Shown here piece by piece: positions 7,633 through 11,350 of a stretch of 11,350 nt of DNA. The notes under the pieces were generated by a model, which saw nothing but the letters and a program-made list of their open reading frames with translations, was not told where the DNA came from and did not search any database. Both the position numbers and the translations under genes were made by a program. This DNA comes from Chlamydiota bacterium. Lineage in GTDB: Bacteria > Chlamydiota > Chlamydiia > Chlamydiales > VGMA01. The stretch spans positions 1 through 11,350 of the forward strand of contig VGMA01000051.1 of the NCBI GenBank assembly GCA_016866575.1. Direction: 5' to 3'. Position 1 is the stretch's first letter. Each line of letters opens with the position of its first letter.

Positions 7633-7638
7633 CCCTCC
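7633..7638 (-). promoter_or_regulatory. Shine-Dalgarno GGAGGG that selects the fabF GTG start
   Basis: On the minus strand GGAGGG lies four bases (five from the GGAGG core) before GTG at 7628. It is in the 11-base gap after the rsfS stop codon. It decides for the GTG over the internal ATG codon (residue 12), which has no such site. Confidence 0.7.
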
Positions 7639-7639
7639 G

Positions 7640-7990
7640 TTAAACAGCAACTTCAATCTTCAAATCATAGATAGTCGCAAAAGACCAGAGCTTTTCTAAT
7701 TGATAGATATCTCTTAGTCCTGGCATAAAGAGGTGGATGATGATCTGCGAATAATCGAGAACCACCCAATCTCCCACAGAAAGACCTTCCACTCTGTGAG
7801 GTCTGAATCCTTCTGCTCTGAGTTCATCTTGGATAGCGTTTGCAATAGCAATTACATGTCTATCCACATTTCCTTCTGCAATTAAAATGCAATCACAGAT
7901 CGTAGAATAACCAGAAACATCTAGAGCTGTGATGTTTGAGCCTTTTTTATCGTAAATTACTTGTGCAATTTTATTAATGATCTTGTCCAT
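7640..7990 (-). CDS. rsfS: Ribosomal silencing factor RsfS (YbeB/Iojap family)
   Basis: Binds ribosomal protein uL14 on the 50S subunit and blocks joining with the 30S subunit, lowering translation during starvation (family knowledge). The protein has 116 residues, a normal length. Signature positions are present: D24 in ITALDVSG, ICDCILIAEG (31-40), W75 and D79 in GDWVVLDY, H86 in IIIHLF, and the closing RDIYQLEKLW (93-102). The ATG at 7990 overlaps the end of nadD by 17 bases and has no clear Shine-Dalgarno, so coupling to nadD translation is likely. The nadD–rsfS pair is common across bacteria, and rsfS–fabF–Nudix matches the chlamydial order I recall, which supports the lineage inference. 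Confidence 0.93.
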   Translation of the reverse strand: MDKIINKIAQVIYDKKGSNITALDVSGYSTICDCILIAEGNVDRHVIAIANAIQDELRAEGFRPHRVEGLSVGDWVVLDYSQIIIHLFMPGLRDIYQLEKLWSFATIYDLKIEVAV

Positions 7991-8552
7991 AGGACTGGCA
8001 GTATAACGACTTTTCTATAATGAAGTCCAGTACTTTTATCGGAATTAAATCTTTGCAAAATAAATTTTTGTTTATACATTCTCTGATTGTACTACTAGAA
8101 ATATTGTATATAGGCATATCAATTACATCTTGATACTTTTTTGGACTAAATCGCGGATAGACCAAAATATGGAATTCTTTTTTTATAGCATCTGATTCTT
8201 TCCAACCACCCATCTTAAGTGCATTGTCTTCACCTACTATCAGCACCCATTGATTCTTTGGAAACCTCTCTTTCAGCTTTCTTAGTGTATCTATTGTAAA
8301 GACAGGGCCATTTTCAAAAATCTCCATGTCTATAACTTTTACATGGGGAATATCGCTAAAAGCAAGTTTTGCCATTTCAAGCCGATCTTTTGCACTAGCT
8401 ATTTGGATGCCTTGTGATTTATTTGAGTAAACAACAGTAGGGCAAACGATGATTTCATCAACTAAACCCTTTTTTAGTATGTGCTTGGCTATCTCGATGT
8501 GAGCTAGATGCGGAGGATCAAACATACCCCCAAAAAAGCCCACTTTTTTCAT
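7974..8552 (-). CDS. nadD: Nicotinate-nucleotide adenylyltransferase
   Basis: Transfers AMP from ATP to nicotinate mononucleotide, giving deamido-NAD, the penultimate step of NAD synthesis. The 192-residue nucleotidyltransferase fold shows GGMFDPPHLAH (8-18, with the ATP-binding H15 and H18), the NadD-type FTIDTL (85-90), VGEDN (106-110), a W117 region, YPRF (132-135) and ISSSTIR (151-157). CoaD, the closest alternative, is shorter and lacks FTIDTL. The second histidine motif reads HLAH rather than the usual HxGH, a tolerated change. The ATG at 8552 overlaps the HAD gene stop in an ATGA arrangement, and the 3' end overlaps rsfS. The pairing with rsfS strengthens the assignment. Possession of nadD implies some ability to make NAD rather than only import it. 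Confidence 0.92.
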   Translation of the reverse strand: MKKVGFFGGMFDPPHLAHIEIAKHILKKGLVDEIIVCPTVVYSNKSQGIQIASAKDRLEMAKLAFSDIPHVKVIDMEIFENGPVFTIDTLRKLKERFPKNQWVLIVGEDNALKMGGWKESDAIKKEFHILVYPRFSPKKYQDVIDMPIYNISSSTIRECINKNLFCKDLIPIKVLDFIIEKSLYCQSYGQDH

Positions 8553-9199
8553 AAAATATCCCAGCCGTTACGTAGTGAAATTTCTCTCAATTTGCGCTCA
8601 GGATTGACTGCGGTTGCATGCCCTGCTATTTCAAGAAGCTCAAGATCTAAAGAGCTATCTGAATATGCATATGTATAGCGTCTATCTATGCTGTATTTAG
8701 AACATAGATTTCTCAAAGCCTGCGCTTTAGCTTTTCCATCTACTACCAATCCAATTTTATCAAATTTACCTTCAATATCAACGACATACTCTGTAGCGCT
8801 CCAATCGTGTACTTTAAGAAACTCCGCTATGGGCGCAACAATAAAATCAGGCGAGTTGGATAAAATCACCGTGTAGTGCCCCATGTGCAAAGAAGCTTTC
8901 AATTTTAAAAAGGCTGGCACATAAAGCCTATTTGGCAAGAGCTGACTCATGAAAAAAGGAAGGTGCTTCATCCATTTCTCCTTCTTTTCAGAATAGAGAT
9001 ATTTTAGGAAAATTTTACGATGCAGCTTTTCAAGATCAATCTTATGGTTTTTATAACGATAGGACTCTAAAAAAAAAGGAGCTAAATTTTTATAAGAAAC
9101 TACACCTTTATTCACAAGATAACGAAAAAACAGAGCACTAGCATTGCCTTGAATAAGCGTTTCATCTAAATCAAACACACTTAATCTTTGAAATCGCAT
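8549..9199 (-). CDS. HAD-superfamily (subfamily IB, SerB-like) phosphatase
   Basis: A 216-residue haloacid dehalogenase-type hydrolase with all four motifs. Motif I is FDLDETL (nucleophile D10, acid/base D12), motif II ILSNS (S114), motif III the lysine K156 in DGKAKA, and motif IV YSDSSLD (D181, D185 for magnesium). The helical cap inserted after motif I (about 20-90), a D-x-E-G-K segment (141-145) and the closing AVNPERKLREISLRNGW are typical of the HAD-IB group that includes SerB and CicA. Substrate cannot be read from sequence; phosphoserine, a phospholipid head group or a nucleotide are possible. The cap is basic and aromatic (residues 40-90) but has no membrane span. It starts 11 bases after the BPL_N gene, with an AAGAGA site, and overlaps nadD by four bases. 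Confidence 0.85.
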   Translation of the reverse strand: MRFQRLSVFDLDETLIQGNASALFFRYLVNKGVVSYKNLAPFFLESYRYKNHKIDLEKLHRKIFLKYLYSEKKEKWMKHLPFFMSQLLPNRLYVPAFLKLKASLHMGHYTVILSNSPDFIVAPIAEFLKVHDWSATEYVVDIEGKFDKIGLVVDGKAKAQALRNLCSKYSIDRRYTYAYSDSSLDLELLEIAGHATAVNPERKLREISLRNGWDIL

Positions 9200-9210
9200 T
9201 AGATCTCTTT

Positions 9211-10377
9211 TTAGTTATCTGCTCCTACAAGATGCTCTAAGGTGATGGCTGCTGTAAGCTCACTAAAGCTTCTCATCTTTTTTAAACCACCATCTTCTTT
9301 TCTTCGCAACTGTAAATCTTTAACAGTTGTTGGAGTGTACTCTTCAAGGCCGGTTTCATGTATGACTCTTTCGACATCTTCAGGCATGTACTCAAAATGG
9401 CATGAGGAGCCGACACATCTACCATGATTTGGCGATTCAGGAAGCTTTGCCACAACTGCCATATCTTTTTTATCCAAACTTAAATTATGCGTGGTATAAC
9501 CTAAAATGGTCTTATACAAATTTGCCTGCTCTGTATAAGGAACGAATGTACCCCCTCCGCTATTGAATAAATGACCTGGAATCACTTGATCTCGATATTC
9601 TAGTTCAACAGGGACGATACGATGCTCAAATAAATTTTCACATATATCAGTTGCTCTTCGAGTATCTAAACTTGGCGCTAAAATACTTCTTCTTATAACA
9701 TGCGGCTGTTGTACTAAGCGATTGATATCTAATGCGAGAACTTCAACATCTCTTAGTCTGCCTTGCCAGTCCACAGGATTAGTGGGCAAAATGCGTTCTG
9801 CTCTATCTATGATCTTTGGAATTCTTGGACCTATAGATATTCCTTGAAATAGATTCAAAGCTCTTGTTTTAGCCTCGCTGTTTTGAGGGTAGATAGAAAC
9901 TGCACTTGTCCAGTAAAACCCCGCGCAAATCATTAAAAACGAGAGTCCTTTTTGGTAGCACTCCCGTAAAATATTTACATCCCTACCTAATCTAATCTCA
10001 TAACCTTGAGCCATACCACCAGGTAGAACGAAAATCATCTCTTTAATTTCATTTAAAAGTGTAAACTGAAGAAGATTATCCCCTTGTTTAAAGGGCGTAA
10101 TTGTCCAACGATCTAGCCCGAAAGAATTAAAGAGTTTGTGTAAAGAGCTTACAGAAGATGCATCCGCTCCCTGACCTTCATAAATAACGATGTTTCTTGG
10201 GGATTGATTGAGTCTTTGCAGCACTTCTTTTAAAAGAGCCGCTGTTTGGTTAGCTACTTCCGAACGATCTGAATACGAAGATCTGTACTCAGATTCTTCG
10301 TACTCTTCTTCATCATAGCAAGTAAGATCTACGCAAGAAGCACCAGCTAGATACTGATTGTATGTGACTCCGTACAT
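9211..10377 (-). CDS. BPL_N-domain (biotin-protein-ligase N-terminal, class I amidotransferase-like) protein
   Basis: A 388-residue protein whose core (about 61-330) resembles the glutamine-amidotransferase-like N-terminal domain of eukaryotic-type biotin–protein ligases (BPL_N). Visible motifs: IVIYEGQGADASSV (63-76), FVLPGGMAQGYEIRL (116-130), the nucleophile elbow MICAGFYW with C151, FNSGGGTFVP (271-280), and CHFEY with H327 and E329. Thus a Cys-His-Glu triad of the class I type is intact. No biotin ligase catalytic domain follows; the C-terminal 60 residues are charged and unassigned. The N-terminus has an acidic tyrosine-rich stretch (20-40). The gene lies two genes downstream of bioY, which supports a link to biotin, but the substrate is unknown. 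It is four bases after the preceding gene, with a weak AGG site before the ATG. DJ-1/PfpI-type hydrolase activity is an alternative. Confidence 0.75.
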   Translation of the reverse strand: MYGVTYNQYLAGASCVDLTCYDEEEYEESEYRSSYSDRSEVANQTAALLKEVLQRLNQSPRNIVIYEGQGADASSVSSLHKLFNSFGLDRWTITPFKQGDNLLQFTLLNEIKEMIFVLPGGMAQGYEIRLGRDVNILRECYQKGLSFLMICAGFYWTSAVSIYPQNSEAKTRALNLFQGISIGPRIPKIIDRAERILPTNPVDWQGRLRDVEVLALDINRLVQQPHVIRRSILAPSLDTRRATDICENLFEHRIVPVELEYRDQVIPGHLFNSGGGTFVPYTEQANLYKTILGYTTHNLSLDKKDMAVVAKLPESPNHGRCVGSSCHFEYMPEDVERVIHETGLEEYTPTTVKDLQLRRKEDGGLKKMRSFSELTAAITLEHLVGADN

Positions 10378-10381
10378 TTTA

Positions 10382-10741
10382 CTAACCTAAGTTAGCATAC
10401 AAATGCGAGCTAAAGCATACAACTATCGTTTTAGTTTGCCAAAAGCTTCTAGTATCAAAGTCATTCCATCGGCAAGGATTTGCTGAGCATGCGGCCGCTA
10501 TATTTATTGTCTTCAAAGGCTCAGACGCTCGACGAATATCCCAAACCTTGACCGGACTCATTGCGTTGAAACTGAAGCTAGATTCAACATAGATAAGATC
10601 GTCAAAAAGCTTATGAAAGGCATTATTGACAGAAAACTGCTCTTTTTTTGGCTGAACTAGCACCTTTGTTTCTTGCTCTACAGAATCATCGCATCTTCTT
10701 TCTTCTATTGGCGGATAATATGTAGTAATTTTACCAGTCAT
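10382..10741 (-). CDS. Protein of unknown function, 119 residues, between bioY and the BPL_N gene
   Basis: No family is recognised. I chose the ATG at 10741, which overlaps the end of bioY by 11 bases; the frame continues to a TTG at 10777 with no ribosome binding site. Neither start has a clear Shine-Dalgarno, so translation would depend on coupling. The first 40 residues are polar and charged, the middle (41-60) is hydrophobic-aromatic, and the C-terminal half has three of its four cysteines (C85, C90, C109) and the words VKVWDIRR and CRWNDFDTRSFW. VKVWDIRR looks like one WD40 strand, but a single blade cannot fold as a propeller. There is no signal peptide or clear membrane segment. Its tight fit between two genes that face the same way supports a real gene; a role beside biotin uptake is only positional. 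Confidence 0.5.
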   Translation of the reverse strand: MTGKITTYYPPIEERRCDDSVEQETKVLVQPKKEQFSVNNAFHKLFDDLIYVESSFSFNAMSPVKVWDIRRASEPLKTINIAAACSANPCRWNDFDTRSFWQTKTIVVCFSSHLYANLG

Positions 10742-11303
10742 ATTGAGTAAACACTTTTTTAAATGGTTTTTTTGCAAACAAAGCTAAGATGATTTTCACC
10801 GCACTTCCAGGAACAAAAGGGATAAGGCCTAGCAATATCGCTTTTTTCATTCCTATAAACATAGCAAGCCAGCTTGATCCAATTACCCACATAATAAGCT
10901 GACCAATAAGAAGATGCATGCATGAAGAAAAAATCTTCTGCTCTTGATTCTTCTCTTCTAATTTTCCCATGACATAAGCTGAGATCAAAAAGCTGATCAA
11001 GTATCCAGCTCTAGGACCGCAGAACCAATAAGGATTCGCCATCCCGCCGGCTAAAACAGGAAGTCCTATTGTTGCTGCTACTAGATAAAATAAGACTGAG
11101 TGCATAGCAAGTCTTCCACCTTGAGTCATACCAAGCAAAAAGATGGCAAGTGTTTGCATAGTAATTGGCACCGGTTGTATAGGGATTTCCAATTGCGAAT
11201 AAACCGCAATTAAAAATGCGCCAAGCGCCGCTTGTAGTAAATGTTTGAGTCGAGTAGAGGATATGATCTCACTGGGCTCAATTCGCAAAATGTTCTCTAT
11301 CAC
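10731..11303 (-). CDS. bioY: Biotin transporter substrate-binding subunit BioY (ECF S component)
   Basis: Integral membrane protein that binds and imports biotin, alone or with the ECF energizing module. The 190-residue length is normal. Six membrane segments can be drawn at roughly 22-39, 48-60, 64-84, 98-115, 128-150 and 153-178. Family motifs are present: PVPITMQTL (44-52), GLPVLAGG (80-87), PRAGYLISF (97-105) and PFVPGSAVK (162-170). The start is GTG at 11303, chosen because GGAGGGG lies three bases upstream (core GGAGG at five); the frame is open to a TTG at 11315, but that sits inside the ribosome binding site. No ATPase or EcfT gene is visible here, so either they lie elsewhere or BioY works alone. 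It is the first gene of the eight-gene run and has a repeat-containing leader. Confidence 0.93.
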   Translation of the reverse strand: MIENILRIEPSEIISSTRLKHLLQAALGAFLIAVYSQLEIPIQPVPITMQTLAIFLLGMTQGGRLAMHSVLFYLVAATIGLPVLAGGMANPYWFCGPRAGYLISFLISAYVMGKLEEKNQEQKIFSSCMHLLIGQLIMWVIGSSWLAMFIGMKKAILLGLIPFVPGSAVKIILALFAKKPFKKVFTQYDW

Positions 11304-11306
11304 GTT

Positions 11307-11313
11307 CCCCTCC
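11307..11313 (-). promoter_or_regulatory. Shine-Dalgarno GGAGGGG that selects the bioY GTG start
   Basis: Read on the minus strand, GGAGGGG is followed by AAC and then GTG at 11303. It overlaps the in-frame TTG at 11315-11313 and so excludes that codon as the start. The fabF gene uses the same combination of G-rich site and GTG. Confidence 0.7.
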
Positions 11314-11317
11314 AAAA

Positions 11318-11341
11318 TAAGATCAGCTATCTTAAGCTATC
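11318..11341. repeat. Inverted and tandem repeats in the bioY leader, candidate operator
   Basis: Plus strand shows a perfect inverted repeat TAAGAT (11318-11323), loop CAGCT, ATCTTA (11329-11334). The heptamer AGCTATC also occurs twice with a 10-base period, one helical turn (11325-11331 and 11335-11341). This lies 15-38 bases upstream of the bioY GTG, just above its ribosome binding site, where a regulator or a leader hairpin could act. It does not match the classic BirA or BioR operator words. The window ends nine bases further on, so the promoter cannot be seen. Confidence 0.4.
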
Positions 11342-11350
11342 ACAAAAAAA

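Noticed and set aside
10535..10600. WD40 repeat suggested by VKVWDIRR in the 119-residue unknown
   Set aside because: Only one strand-like word is present and the protein is far too short for a propeller.
10742..10777. TTG start giving the 119-residue unknown twelve extra residues
   Set aside because: No ribosome binding site and a longer overlap with bioY; the ATG at 10741 is simpler.
11304..11350. BirA- or BioR-type biotin operator upstream of bioY
   Set aside because: Neither TTGTAAACC-type nor TTATNNATAA-type words are present in the visible leader.

Overview
The window is AT-rich, densely packed bacterial chromosome. It most likely comes from an environmental (amoeba- or arthropod-associated) member of the Chlamydiota. 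This is inferred from three things. The order rsfS–fabF–Nudix hydrolase matches, as I recall it, the CT769–CT770–CT771 order of Chlamydia trachomatis. The Nudix protein resembles the chlamydial Ap4A hydrolase. The first gene looks like a host-directed effector. No rRNA, tRNA, CRISPR array, insertion sequence or phage gene was recognised.

Layout. (1) 3–1127, plus strand: a predicted zinc metalloprotease of the NleD-like M91 type with an ankyrin-like tail; its start may lie outside the window. (2) 1167–5329, minus strand: a two-gene unit, aas then cysS, joined by an ATGA overlap and driven by a near-consensus promoter just upstream of aas. The Aas protein is unusually long because an acyl carrier protein domain sits between its acyltransferase and acyl-ACP synthetase domains. 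(3) 5330–5959: a divergent intergenic region followed by two small plus-strand genes of unknown function; the second has a perfect Shine-Dalgarno sequence. (4) 5954–11303, minus strand: a tightly packed run of eight genes, read as bioY, a 119-residue unknown, a BPL_N-type amidotransferase-like protein, a HAD phosphatase, nadD, rsfS, fabF and a Nudix hydrolase. Neighbours overlap or lie at most 11 bases apart, so they are probably one operon.

How the genes fit together. BioY imports biotin, the cofactor of acetyl-CoA carboxylase. That enzyme makes malonyl-CoA, which (as malonyl-ACP) FabF uses to elongate acyl-ACP. Aas activates scavenged fatty acids and puts them into lysophospholipids. NadD makes the dinucleotide step of NAD synthesis. 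RsfS and the Nudix enzyme suit nutrient-stress control of ribosomes and of dinucleoside polyphosphates. The common theme is cofactor salvage and membrane lipid supply in an intracellular bacterium.

Most worth following up: the M91-like putative effector, the PlsC–ACP–AMP-ligase fusion, the stand-alone BPL_N protein with a complete Cys-His-Glu triad close to bioY, the two small genes at 5519–5959, and the repeat-containing leader of bioY.
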